Of a DNA stretch of 64,000 nt, positions 1-8,372 are shown piece after piece. The notes beneath the pieces are model-generated. The model saw only the letters and a list, made by a program, of their open reading frames with translations. It ran no database searches and had not been told where the DNA came from. Both the position numbers and the translations under genes were made by a program. How positions within the stretch are numbered: position 1 is the first letter of the stretch; each line of letters begins with the position of its first letter. This stretch comes from Saccharopolyspora gloriosae. GTDB lineage: Bacteria > Actinomycetota > Actinomycetes > Mycobacteriales > Pseudonocardiaceae. The stretch is taken from assembly GCF_022828475.1 (NCBI RefSeq), contig NZ_CP059557.1, positions 1,736,001 to 1,800,000 of the forward strand, in the 5' to 3' direction.

Positions 1-1
1 G

Positions 2-1474
2 CGACGCAGGCTGCTGCGCGCCGACGGCGAACAGGCGTGGACGTACCTGGCGGTGTCGCTGCTGCGCGGCGCCGACGGGGAACCGAAGCACATCGTCACG
101 ATGGTCGAGGACATCAGCGACCTCTACCTGCTGCAGGAACGCATCCAGTACCAGGCGCTGCACGATGCGATGACGGGGTTGGCGAACCGGCAGTACTTCC
201 GCACCCGCCTGGAGGCCGCGCAGGGGAACTTCCCGCCGGACGGCATGCTCACGCTCTACCACCTGGGGCTCGACGGGTTCGAGCTGATCAACGACGGTCT
301 CGGCTACGAGACCGGGGACAAGGTGATCCGGGCCGTCGCGCACCGGCTGGAGCAGCTGGTGGAGAACGAGGAAGCGCTCGTCGCCCGCTTCGGCGGCACC
401 GAATTCGCCATCCTCATCAGCGAATCCCCGCACACCCCGGCGATCCCGGAGTTCGCCGCGCTGATCAACGAAGAGCTGTCGGAGCCGATCTACATCGGCC
501 AGCACGGCATCGCGACCTCGGCGAGCATCGGCGTGGTGCGCCGCACCGTGTCCGAAGGCGACCCGACGAACATGATGTGGGCGGCCGACGTGGCACTGCG
601 CCGCGCGGAGATCGCCGGAGCCCGCCAGTGGGAGCTCTACGACCCGGACCTGGCCCCCGACGAGCGGACCGAGGCGCAACTGGCGGCGATCATGCCGGGC
701 GCTTTGGAACTCGGCGAGTTCGAAGTCTGCTACCGGCCGACGGTGAGCCTGGCCACCGGATCCCTGATCAGCGTCGAGGCGCAGCTGCGGTGGAGCCCGC
801 CAGGTCACGGAGCGCTCGGGCACAGCGAATGCCTGGAACTGGCCGAACGCTCCGGCGTGACGCTGGCGCTGCGGGACTGGATGCTGCGCGCGGCCTGGGA
901 ACAGGTCGCCACCTGGAACCGAGCCGGATACGGCACCTGCTTTCTGATGGAGCTCAGCGAAAACCAGGTCCGCGACCCCGATCTGGTGGCGCTGGTGCGA
1001 TCCGTCATCGAGGACGGTGATCTCGACGCGAAGTGGATGCACCTGGCGATGCCGACGAGGGCGGTGATGGACGCGTCCGAGGAAATGCTGGAGAACATCC
1101 GCCTGCTGCGGAACCTCGGCGTTCGTCCGCTGCTGCACAGCTTCTCCGGTTCCGCGCCGGAACTCCGGTCGTTGCGCCGCATTCCGGTGGAAGGGGCGCG
1201 GTTGGCCGAGGAGCTGGTCGACATGGTTCACGGTTGCGAAGACCAGGACGATCCGGCTGTGCGTGCGGTGTGGCAACTCATCCCGTTGATGCATGACAGT
1301 GGGGTGAAGATCTGTACCGGGGACATCTCGGACGAGAAGCAGCAGCGGCATTGGGTTGAGGCCGGGTGTGACTTCGCTGTGGGGTCGCTTTACGGGGCGC
1401 CGGCTACTGCGTGGGATGCGCAGGCTTTGCTGCGTGCTTTTGGGGTTGCGCAGCCGCCGCACTCGCACGATTGA
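2..1474 (+). CDS. PAS-GGDEF-EAL protein with degenerate active sites (5' end outside window)
   Basis: C-terminal 490 residues of a cyclic-di-GMP-type signalling protein whose start lies before the window. The first ~35 codons read as the end of a PAS/PAC sensor (VTMVEDIS stretch). A GGDEF domain follows at about residues 50-190 of the visible part, then an EAL domain to the end. Both output domains look catalytically dead. The A-site reads GGTEF, the EAL signature reads EAQ, and the LEITES and DDFGTG blocks of active phosphodiesterases read LAMPTR and HSFSGS. It ends in TGA at 1472. No membrane segment is visible in this part. From the family, a role as a nucleotide-sensing or protein-interaction module is more likely than an enzyme; that is inference. 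Confidence 0.88.
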   Translation, partial: RRRLLRADGEQAWTYLAVSLLRGADGEPKHIVTMVEDISDLYLLQERIQYQALHDAMTGLANRQYFRTRLEAAQGNFPPDGMLTLYHLGLDGFELINDGLGYETGDKVIRAVAHRLEQLVENEEALVARFGGTEFAILISESPHTPAIPEFAALINEELSEPIYIGQHGIATSASIGVVRRTVSEGDPTNMMWAADVALRRAEIAGARQWELYDPDLAPDERTEAQLAAIMPGALELGEFEVCYRPTVSLATGSLISVEAQLRWSPPGHGALGHSECLELAERSGVTLALRDWMLRAAWEQVATWNRAGYGTCFLMELSENQVRDPDLVALVRSVIEDGDLDAKWMHLAMPTRAVMDASEEMLENIRLLRNLGVRPLLHSFSGSAPELRSLRRIPVEGARLAEELVDMVHGCEDQDDPAVRAVWQLIPLMHDSGVKICTGDISDEKQQRHWVEAGCDFAVGSLYGAPATAWDAQALLRAFGVAQPPHSHD

Positions 1475-1512
1475 GTTCTCCTCAGACGTCGGCTCGTTTT
1501 GCGTTGGTGTCC

Positions 1513-1622
1513 GGGTAGCGGAACCTCAGCGGCCTTCTCGCTGCGGGATCGATTTCTCAAGTAGCCACCTACTCAGCGAAATCGCTGTCCTCGCGAGAAG
1601 GCCGCTGAGAACCCGCCGGTGG
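1513..1622. repeat. Nested palindromic repeat, copy A
   Basis: Two stacked stems. The outer arms at 1525-1541 and 1593-1609 form a perfect 17-bp pair, flanked by GCGGAACC on the left and GAACCCGCCGG on the right. An inner stem pairs 1550-1556 with 1578-1584 and 1560-1564 with 1569-1573. Copies with the same layout but different, still-paired arm sequences lie near 11.9, 19.7 and 38.7 kb. It stands 50 bases after the stop of the GGDEF-EAL gene, so it may also end that transcript. The trailing part of the element resumes at 2553, after the IS insertion. Confidence 0.8.
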
Positions 1623-1644
1623 TCGTTTTGGGTAGGTGGGCTAA

Positions 1645-2552
1645 GGGGTCCTTTCAGAATGCTGTGGCAAGGAGTTTGCGGGCGAGGATCATGCAGTGGG
1701 TGAGGTGGAGTAGGCCTTCGTGGATGTCGTCGCGGGTTTCCCAGCGGATGCGGAGTTTGCGGGGACCGTGGAGCCAGGCGAAGGCGGCTTCGACGACCCA
1801 GCGGAGTGTGCCGAGGCCGGATTCGTGCTGATCACCGCGACGTGCGATGCGGGGTGTGATGTTGCGGTCCCGTAGCTGGTGCCGGTATTTGTCGTGGTCA
1901 TAGCCGCGGTCGGCGTAGACGTGACGGGGTGTGCGGCGGGGTCGGCCTCGGACTCCGCGTACCGGTGGGACCGCCTCGATCAGCGGTATCAGCTGGGTGA
2001 CGTCGTTGCGGTTGCTGCCGGTCAGCAGCACTTGTAGCGGGGTTCCGCGGGCGTCGGTGATGATGTGGTGTTTCGAGCCCGGCCTGCCCCGATCAACCGG
2101 GCTCTTGCCCACTTTTGGGGAACCACGTCCTCGTTTGGCCTGGATCTGCGAGGAGTCCACCACTGCGCGGGAGAAATCCAGCTGATCGGCCGCACGCAGC
2201 TTGGCCAGCAGGACCTCCTCCAGCTGTTCCCAGACACCGGCCTGCTGCCACTCCGCCAACCGGCGCCAGCACGTCGAGCCCGAACCGAACCCGAGTTCCT
2301 GGGGCAGGAACTCCCACTGGATACCGGTGTAGAGCACGAACAACACACCCTGCAACGCCTTACGGTCATCGATCCGACACCGCCCCGGATGCCGAAACCT
2401 TCGTTCATGCCTGGGCAGCAACGGTGCGATCACCGCCCACAGCTCGTCACTGACCTCCCACGGCCTCGGGCGAGACATCCCACGCTCCAACCACAAACGC
2501 GATCAACACACACCCCCACCATGCCAAAACAAGATCATTCTGCAAGGACCCC
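1645..2552 (-). mobile_element. IS5-family insertion sequence (908 bp)
   Basis: The terminal inverted repeats begin GGGGTCCTT at 1645 and end AAGGACCCC at 2552; with one mismatch they continue as CAGAATG inward. The trinucleotide TAA flanks both sides (1642-1644 and 2553-2555), fitting the TNA-type target duplication of some IS5 subgroups. One intact transposase gene fills the element on the minus strand. Joining the flanks recreates sequence that aligns with the trailing part of repeat copy C near 19.75 kb, so the element entered a pre-existing palindromic repeat. Confidence 0.9.
1654..2478 (-). CDS. IS5-family DDE transposase
   Basis: A 274-residue transposase that cuts and rejoins the ends of its own IS. 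The N-terminal domain (WEVSDELWAVIAPLLP, DUF4096-like) is followed by the RNase H-like core. The likely catalytic residues are Asp in VVDSSQI, Asp in YADRGYD and Glu in VVEAAFAW. The ATG at 2478 is preferred over the upstream TTG because GGAG lies six bases before it. The gene is one unbroken frame, unlike many IS5/IS427 relatives that need frameshifting. It stops 9 bases inside the left end, as usual for compact ISs. It appears intact and potentially active. Confidence 0.9.
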   Translation of the reverse strand: MSRPRPWEVSDELWAVIAPLLPRHERRFRHPGRCRIDDRKALQGVLFVLYTGIQWEFLPQELGFGSGSTCWRRLAEWQQAGVWEQLEEVLLAKLRAADQLDFSRAVVDSSQIQAKRGRGSPKVGKSPVDRGRPGSKHHIITDARGTPLQVLLTGSNRNDVTQLIPLIEAVPPVRGVRGRPRRTPRHVYADRGYDHDKYRHQLRDRNITPRIARRGDQHESGLGTLRWVVEAAFAWLHGPRKLRIRWETRDDIHEGLLHLTHCMILARKLLATAF

Positions 2553-2590
2553 TAAGCGCTGCGCGCTTGAGGCACGGCCTTCGGCCGCGA

Positions 2591-2775
2591 GGCACGGCTT
2601 CGCCGCGAGGCAGGTGGGCTTTGCCGCCTAGGGCACGGCTTCGCCGCGAGGCAGGTGGGCTTTGCCGCCTAGGGCACGGCTTCGCCGCGAGGCAGGTGGG
2701 CTTTGCCGCCTAGGGCACGGCTTCGCCGTAAGGCAGGTGGGCTTTGCCGCCCACTGCACGGCTTTGCCGTCCGGT
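2591..2775. repeat. 41-bp tandem repeat of small UUCG-type hairpins
   Basis: The block GGCACGGCTTCGCCG recurs with a 41-base period at 2591, 2632, 2673 and 2714; the last unit is diverged and followed by a partial one. Each unit carries short self-complementary stems around TTCG or TTTG loops (CGGCTTCGCCG, GGCTTTGCC). Similar hairpin clusters trail repeat copies C (19755-19880) and D (38570-38690), but only here are they expanded in tandem. No open frame or promoter is evident across 2553-2800. Confidence 0.85.
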
Positions 2776-2806
2776 GTGGGTGTTGTTGTGGTGGTTCGGA
2801 CGTGAA

Positions 2807-2840
2807 TCGGCCCCGCTCGGCGGATGCTGAGCGGGGCCGA
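2807..2840 (-). terminator. Hairpin terminator of the LVIVD-repeat gene
   Basis: TCGGCCCCGCTC (2807-2818) pairs perfectly with 2829-2840 around a 10-base loop, 13 bases after the stop codon of the minus-strand gene. There is no T-tract, which is common for actinobacterial terminators. Confidence 0.7.
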
Positions 2841-2853
2841 CTCGGTGCTTGGT

Positions 2854-4302
<1,449 letters not shown>

Positions 4303-4466
4303 ACCATCACCCCATTTGTCCGGCCGGTTACCGGCCGTTGTGGAACAGCGGTTACCCCGACCGCATCTGATCAGTATCTTGTACCGAGATGGTCGAACCA
4401 ATAGGCCGAGTGGTTGTTTCAACATGTGAAATCGCTGCCGCGAGGCCGGGGAGAGTCGGGGACGAC

Positions 4467-5159
4467 ATGTTCGGACGCGCGACGACCGGTCTGGTCGCGG
4501 CGGGCTGGTGCGCGGTGGCGCTGCTGGCGACCGCGGGCTGCACGAGCGGCGAACCCGCTGCCGAGGAACCGGCAGGCCCTCCCGTGGTCCTGCCCGGTGC
4601 GCCCGGTGACGAACCGAGCGTCGTGCCGTCGCTGGACCGCGAACACCTCGCGAGCCCCGCACCGGTGGCGGCCGAAGCGGACTACGTGCGGATGATGATC
4701 GTCCACCACGAGCAGGCCGTGACCATGACGGACCTCGCCGAGACCCGAGCCGAGGACCCGCGGGTGCGGTCGCTCGCCGCGCGCATCGGCGGCGTGCAGC
4801 CGGTCGAGATCGGCGCCATGCGCGGCTGGCTCGGCACCCACGATCTGCCGGAGAACCCGGGAGGTTCAGCGCACGAGGGCCACTCGGGGCACGGGCATTC
4901 CGGTCACGGCGCCGAGTCCCAGCCGATGCCGGGCATGGCGACGCCCGAGCAGCTCGTGGAGCTCGAAAAGTCCGACGGCGCGGAGTTCGATCGCCTCTTC
5001 CTCCAGCTGATGACCGCGCACCACGAGGGCGCGGTCGCGATGGCCACCGACGTGCTCGCCACCGGCCGCGACGAGCAGCTGCACGAAATGGCGCAAGACG
5101 TCCTCGTCACGCAATCCGACGAGATCACCACGATGCGGAAACTCGCCGCCGGGGGCTGA
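4467..5159 (+). CDS. DUF305 lipoprotein with His-rich linker
   Basis: Lipoprotein of 230 residues. The signal peptide ends in the lipobox LATAGC with Cys25 as the lipidated residue. Two DUF305 halves carry matching motifs, MMIVHHEQAVTM and LMTAHHEGAVAM, which in this ferritin-like family are suspected metal sites. A Gly/His-rich linker (HEGHSGHGHSGHG) joins the halves and could bind copper or other metals. The ATG at 4467 is chosen because it gives the lipoprotein signal and follows a G-rich ribosome site. It is divergent from the LVIVD-repeat gene, so the two products may act together at the cell surface. A role in metal handling is inference. Confidence 0.85.
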   Translation: MFGRATTGLVAAGWCAVALLATAGCTSGEPAAEEPAGPPVVLPGAPGDEPSVVPSLDREHLASPAPVAAEADYVRMMIVHHEQAVTMTDLAETRAEDPRVRSLAARIGGVQPVEIGAMRGWLGTHDLPENPGGSAHEGHSGHGHSGHGAESQPMPGMATPEQLVELEKSDGAEFDRLFLQLMTAHHEGAVAMATDVLATGRDEQLHEMAQDVLVTQSDEITTMRKLAAGG

Positions 5160-5171
5160 GTTCCGCGCGGC

Positions 5172-5399
5172 TCAGGTGAGGTCGTCGAACTCCCCGGCCT
5201 TGACGCCCTGCACCCACGCGAACATCTCGGCCCGGGTGAACAACACGGCACCGTCCTCGGGGTGGTTGCTGTTGCGCACGGCTACCCGCCCGTCCGGCAA
5301 CGCGGCAGCCTCAACGCACTGACCACCGCCACCGTTGCTGCCGCCGGAGAAACTGCTTTTCCGCCAGGTCAGATCGGCGTACTCATCGAGTTTTGACAT
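5172..5399 (-). CDS. DUF397 protein
   Basis: Small protein of 75 residues with the DUF397 signature: WRKSSFSGGSNGG, then CVEAAALPDG and the AVRNSN and FAWVQGVKAGEFD blocks. DUF397 proteins are usually encoded next to an XRE regulator with a C-terminal DUF5753 domain, and the pairs (for example whiJ-type loci) act in actinomycete developmental control. Here the only neighbouring regulator is a decayed fragment (5691-6070), so this copy may be orphaned. A frameshifted near-duplicate lies directly upstream. Confidence 0.85.
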   Translation of the reverse strand: MSKLDEYADLTWRKSSFSGGSNGGGGQCVEAAALPDGRVAVRNSNHPEDGAVLFTRAEMFAWVQGVKAGEFDDLT

Positions 5400-5444
5400 G
5401 AGACTCCCTTCCGCCCGATCACCCGGGGACGGGTTCCGCGCGGT

Positions 5445-5670
5445 TCAGGTGAGGTCGTCGAACTCCCCGGCCTTGACGCCCTGCACCCACGCGAGCATCT
5501 CAGCACGGGTGAACAACACGGCACCCTCTTCTGGGAGCTTGCCATTGCGCCGCAATGCGGCCATCGGGTAACGCGGCAGCCTCCACACACTGACCGCCAC
5601 CATTGCTTCCCCCGCCAGAGAAGCTGCTCTTGCGCCAGTTCAGGCTGCCATTTCCGTCGAGCTGTGACAT
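5445..5670 (-). pseudogene. DUF397 gene disrupted by a frameshift
   Basis: Near-duplicate of the gene at 5172-5399; the flanking DNA is also duplicated. The start at 5670 gives MSQLDGNGSLNWRKSSFSGG, but relative to its sister it has lost two bases around 5550-5580. The frame therefore changes after ALPDG and meets a stop at 5500. The C-terminal half (FTRAEMLAWVQGVKAGEFD) is intact in another frame, down to a TGA at 5445. A sequencing error is possible, but the neighbouring gene is also decayed. Confidence 0.75.
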
Positions 5671-5690
5671 GGGGTTCCCCTTCCGCACGA

Positions 5691-6070
5691 TCACTCGAAG
5701 CTCTTCTTCGCTTTCATGATCGCATCTGCGGAGTCCGCGCGGGACAGGGAAATCTCTGTCAGCGCCCCAAATCGGAGCGTGCAAGCCCGGACCTGATCTC
5801 GATCCTCCGAATAGAGGCTTCCCGCAGGCCCTTCGGTGTAGCCGATGTCGGGGATGGGTTCTGGAAGGCTCAGGACTGCGAAGTCGCCCTCCAAACCGGG
5901 ACTGCCACCGCAGTCCTTCGGCAAGATCTGGATCGTGACATCCGACTGCTCGGCGACATCGAGCAATCGTTAAAGCTGATCACGCATGATCGACGGCTTG
6001 CCCACGACCCGCTCAAGGATCGTCTGATCCATGATGAAGTGTTGGCACGGTGGCGTTTCCCCGGCATGGA
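5691..6070 (-). pseudogene. Remnant of an XRE/DUF5753 regulator
   Basis: Only the C-terminal DUF5753 domain survives: FIMDQTILERVVGKPSIMRDQL, an in-frame TAA, then LLDVAEQSDVTIQILP and the typical acidic tail. The N-terminal helix-turn-helix is missing and another stop closes the frame near 6075. The domain would normally partner the downstream DUF397 genes. An intact relative lies at 47878-48735. The TAA and the missing DNA-binding half make a working product unlikely, although the 91-residue piece from 5966 could still be translated. Confidence 0.7.
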
Positions 6071-6110
6071 TCTAAACCGGACACGCTTCGCATGAATGCA
6101 GAGGGTGGCC

Positions 6111-6536
6111 ATGGCCGATAACCACGCAGTGAGCGGATCGACCGAGTCCGCAGGGCATCCGCTGGACGCCCTCGTCAACGACCCGACCGGCCTGCGGCCG
6201 CTGTGCGATGAGGAGATGTTCGCCGAGATCATGGCCGGGATCGTGGCCGACTCGGCGCCGCGCGTCTTCGCCATCGTCCAGGAGTACGGGCTGCGGGTGG
6301 ACGGTCGTGTCGCTGCGTGGGGGCTGGTGCTGCCGGATCGAGTCGAGGTCGTCTCGGTCGAGAAGGGCATCCGCTCCAGCGCCGCCACCGCCGAAGAGTC
6401 CATTGTGGAATTCAGCTGCGGCACGCACATCCGGCCCCGGCTGGTCTGGGTGGATCCGGCGAAGGCCACTCCGGATCTCGACGAGGACGAAGAAAACGGG
6501 ACCGAGATGAGCGGGCCGGGGACCGATGGCACATGA
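6111..6536 (+). CDS. Conserved actinobacterial protein of unknown function
   Basis: Protein of 141 residues that I cannot assign to a named family. It has no signal peptide or membrane segment and an acidic tail. The conserved core includes HPLDALVNDPTG, FAEIMAGIVAD, APRVFAIVQEYG, VDGRVAAWGL and GTHIRPRLVW. A paralogue at 59561-59959 shares all of these blocks, so they mark the family core. The ATG at 6111 is used because GAGGG lies six bases upstream. Its end overlaps the start of the APH-fold gene by 11 bases, so the two are probably translated from one mRNA. Confidence 0.75.
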   Translation: MADNHAVSGSTESAGHPLDALVNDPTGLRPLCDEEMFAEIMAGIVADSAPRVFAIVQEYGLRVDGRVAAWGLVLPDRVEVVSVEKGIRSSAATAEESIVEFSCGTHIRPRLVWVDPAKATPDLDEDEENGTEMSGPGTDGT

Positions 6537-7374
6537 TCGGGTGGTGGCACCGAACGAGATTCCGAACGACGAAGCCGACGAGATGTTCGCCGCGTGGATG
6601 CGGCAGAACCTGGACCGGGCCGCCGAGCACTTCGAAGTGCGCCTGGTGGGGGAGCCCGTGTTCGGCTGGCGGCTGCGGTCCATCGGCGCGGCCGTGCTCA
6701 GCTCCGACGGCCCGCGCTGGTTGCGCGTGGTGTCGGAGGAGATCCACTGGGCCGAAGGGGACTGGTGGACCGGCAACGCCGACTCCAACGCGATCACCGG
6801 CGTGCGCAAACCACGAGTCCTCGGCCTGGTGGAGTGGGAACTGTCCGAGACGCGGCGGCAACGCGGCGAGCTGATGACCTTCGTACCGGGGCAGCGCTGC
6901 TCGGACACCGACGTGCTGCGCGAAGAGCTCGACCTGTCCGACGAGTGGTGGGCGGAGCTGCGCGGCGCGCTCGACACGATCCGCGCGGTGCCGACCCTGC
7001 GGCTGCGCAACGACGAACCCGACATCCAGCGAGCAGTGCGGGACAAGCTCGGCCACGACCTCGACATCGAGCACTGGGACACGGTGCACGGCGATCTGCA
7101 CTGGGCGAACCTGGTACGTCCCCGGTTCGGCCTGCTCGACTGGGAGCTGTGGGGGCGCGGACCGGCGGGAACGGACGCGGCCTCGCTGTACTGCTACAGC
7201 CTGCTCGTCCCGCCGATCGCCGCGAAGGTCCGGGACACCTTCGCCGACGTCCTCGACACCGCAGACGGCACCACGGCCCTGCGCTACGTCGCGGCCCGCG
7301 CCCTGCACCGCGTCGACATGGGCGACCACCCGGACCTCGCCGACCCGCTCCGGGAGCTCGTCGCCCGGCTCTGA
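6526..7374 (+). CDS. APH-fold phosphotransferase-like protein
   Basis: Protein of 282 residues with the catalytic half of the aminoglycoside phosphotransferase / small-molecule kinase fold. HGDLHWAN at 188-195 is the catalytic Asp loop, and LLDWELWGRGP from 203 supplies the metal-binding Asp. The first half lacks an obvious Gly-rich loop, and the predicted ATP-anchoring Lys is not clear. The substrate cannot be read from the sequence; the family includes drug, choline and homoserine kinases. It overlaps the upstream hypothetical gene by 11 bases and is probably co-translated with it. Confidence 0.75.
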   Translation: MAHDRVVAPNEIPNDEADEMFAAWMRQNLDRAAEHFEVRLVGEPVFGWRLRSIGAAVLSSDGPRWLRVVSEEIHWAEGDWWTGNADSNAITGVRKPRVLGLVEWELSETRRQRGELMTFVPGQRCSDTDVLREELDLSDEWWAELRGALDTIRAVPTLRLRNDEPDIQRAVRDKLGHDLDIEHWDTVHGDLHWANLVRPRFGLLDWELWGRGPAGTDAASLYCYSLLVPPIAAKVRDTFADVLDTADGTTALRYVAARALHRVDMGDHPDLADPLRELVARL

Positions 7375-7396
7375 GCTCGCGTGTCCCGGATTTCGG

Positions 7397-7711
7397 TCAG
7401 TGGATGAGTTTGAGGCCGATGACGCCGCCGACGATCGCGGCGAGGAAGACGACCTTGAGCACGGACACCGGTTCGCCACCGGTGGCCATCGCGTACAGGA
7501 CGGTGAGCACCGCGCCGATGCCCACCCACACCGCGTAGGAGGTGCCGACGGGGAGCTCGCGCATCGCGTAGGCGAGGCCCGCCATGCTCGCGGCCAGGGC
7601 GGTGAAGAACACCACGGACGGGCCGAGCCTGCTGAGGCCATCGGACTTGCCCAGGGCCGTCGCCCACACGGCTTCGAGCACACCGGAAATGACCAGGACG
7701 ATCCACGACAT
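7397..7711 (-). CDS. gdx: Guanidinium exporter, SMR family (Gdx/SugE type)
   Basis: Small multidrug-resistance transporter of 104 residues with four membrane helices, working as an antiparallel dimer that trades guanidinium for protons. The coupling residue Glu13 lies in GVLEAVWATALG. The Gdx subtype is supported by GLSRLGPSVV, LPVGTSYAVWVGIG and the C-terminal GVIGLKL. The ATG at 7711 follows a GAGGGAG ribosome site, and the open frame upstream of it is the leader RNA. That leader holds a guanidine-III riboswitch, which independently supports guanidinium as substrate over a general QacE-type drug role. Confidence 0.92.
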   Translation of the reverse strand: MSWIVLVISGVLEAVWATALGKSDGLSRLGPSVVFFTALAASMAGLAYAMRELPVGTSYAVWVGIGAVLTVLYAMATGGEPVSVLKVVFLAAIVGGVIGLKLIH

Positions 7712-7725
7712 CACGGACTCCCTCT

Positions 7726-7768
7726 GGGCCGTCTTGTCGCACACCGGGTACGGCGCCCCTCGTCCGGG
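7726..7768 (-). promoter_or_regulatory. Guanidine-III riboswitch
   Basis: On the minus strand the leader reads CCCGGACGAGGGGCGCCGTA, then CCCGGTGTGC and GACAAGACGGCCC. It matches the known guanidine-III (ykkC-III) aptamer block by block: GGACGAGG, GCGCCGUACCCGG and GACAAGACGG, with the pseudoknot-forming GACGGC/GCCGU segments conserved. The 3' end lies next to the ribosome site of gdx (7718-7724), so ligand binding would most simply free that site and switch the exporter on. Confidence 0.93.
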
Positions 7769-7964
7769 AGCCACGTTGTCGGGCTCGATTCCAACGTCGC
7801 ACACCCGCTGCGGGGTGGCAACGAGTGCCGCCTCACCCGAGCGTCGTCGGCCGGGGTACCGCCGGATCGCGTCGAGCTGAGGGCGATCGGGGCGCTGTCG
7901 GAGTGCGGCAACTCGGGTGGGCGACGGCGTCGCTCAGGTGACCGCCGCGAGTCCCGGGGGCGCG

Positions 7965-8330
7965 TCAGCTCTGCGGCAACCCCAGCGCGGCGCGGACCAG
8001 CGACAGCGCTTCCTGCGGCGGGATGCCCAGATCATGGGTGGTGCGGGCGTAGTCGGCGGCCGCGTCGGCGGCGCGCTGGGCACTGCGGTTCCCGGCGGCG
8101 CTGACGAACGTGCCCGCGCGGCCGCGCGTCTCGATGAGACCGGCCTGCTCCAGCTCCCGGTACGCCTTCGCGGCGGTGTTCGCGGCGATGCCGAGGTCCG
8201 TCGCGAGCCCCCGCACCGTCGGCAGCTTCGCGCCCACCGGCAGCTCACCGGAGTTGATCCGCTCGGCGATCCCGGACCGCACCTGCTCGAACGGGCTCAC
8301 CCCGGAGTCGGGGTCCACGCTGAGATCCAT
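7965..8330 (-). CDS. GntR-family regulator (YtrA-like)
   Basis: Transcription factor of 121 residues. The winged helix-turn-helix spans about residues 8-75: FEQVRSGIAERINSGELPVG, KLPTVRGLA, then NTAAKAYRELEQAGLIETRG. A short C-terminal helical tail of some 40 residues replaces the large effector domains of FadR or HutC types, which points to the YtrA subfamily; these often control transporter genes. The ATG at 8330 matches where relatives start; a GTG at 8351 is possible. It lies 42 bases after the STAND ATPase gene, and the riboswitch-led gdx follows. Its target is unknown. Confidence 0.85.
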   Translation of the reverse strand: MDLSVDPDSGVSPFEQVRSGIAERINSGELPVGAKLPTVRGLATDLGIAANTAAKAYRELEQAGLIETRGRAGTFVSAAGNRSAQRAADAAADYARTTHDLGIPPQEALSLVRAALGLPQS

Positions 8331-8372
8331 GCCCGCATTGTCCGCCACCACGGCGGGCTCACGCCCCGGGCC

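Noticed and set aside
2591-2775. CRISPR-like array
   Set aside because: The units repeat over their full 41 bases with no unique spacers and no cas genes are near.
4303-4662. N-terminal extension of the LVIVD protein by 120 codons
   Set aside because: It would cover the divergent promoter and part of the DUF305 gene and would bury the signal peptide; the GTG at 4302 gives a normal secretion signal.
7726-7768. ykkC-I or mini-ykkC (guanidine-II) riboswitch
   Set aside because: The twin ACGR-loop hairpins of type II and the long type I architecture are absent; the type III blocks match throughout.
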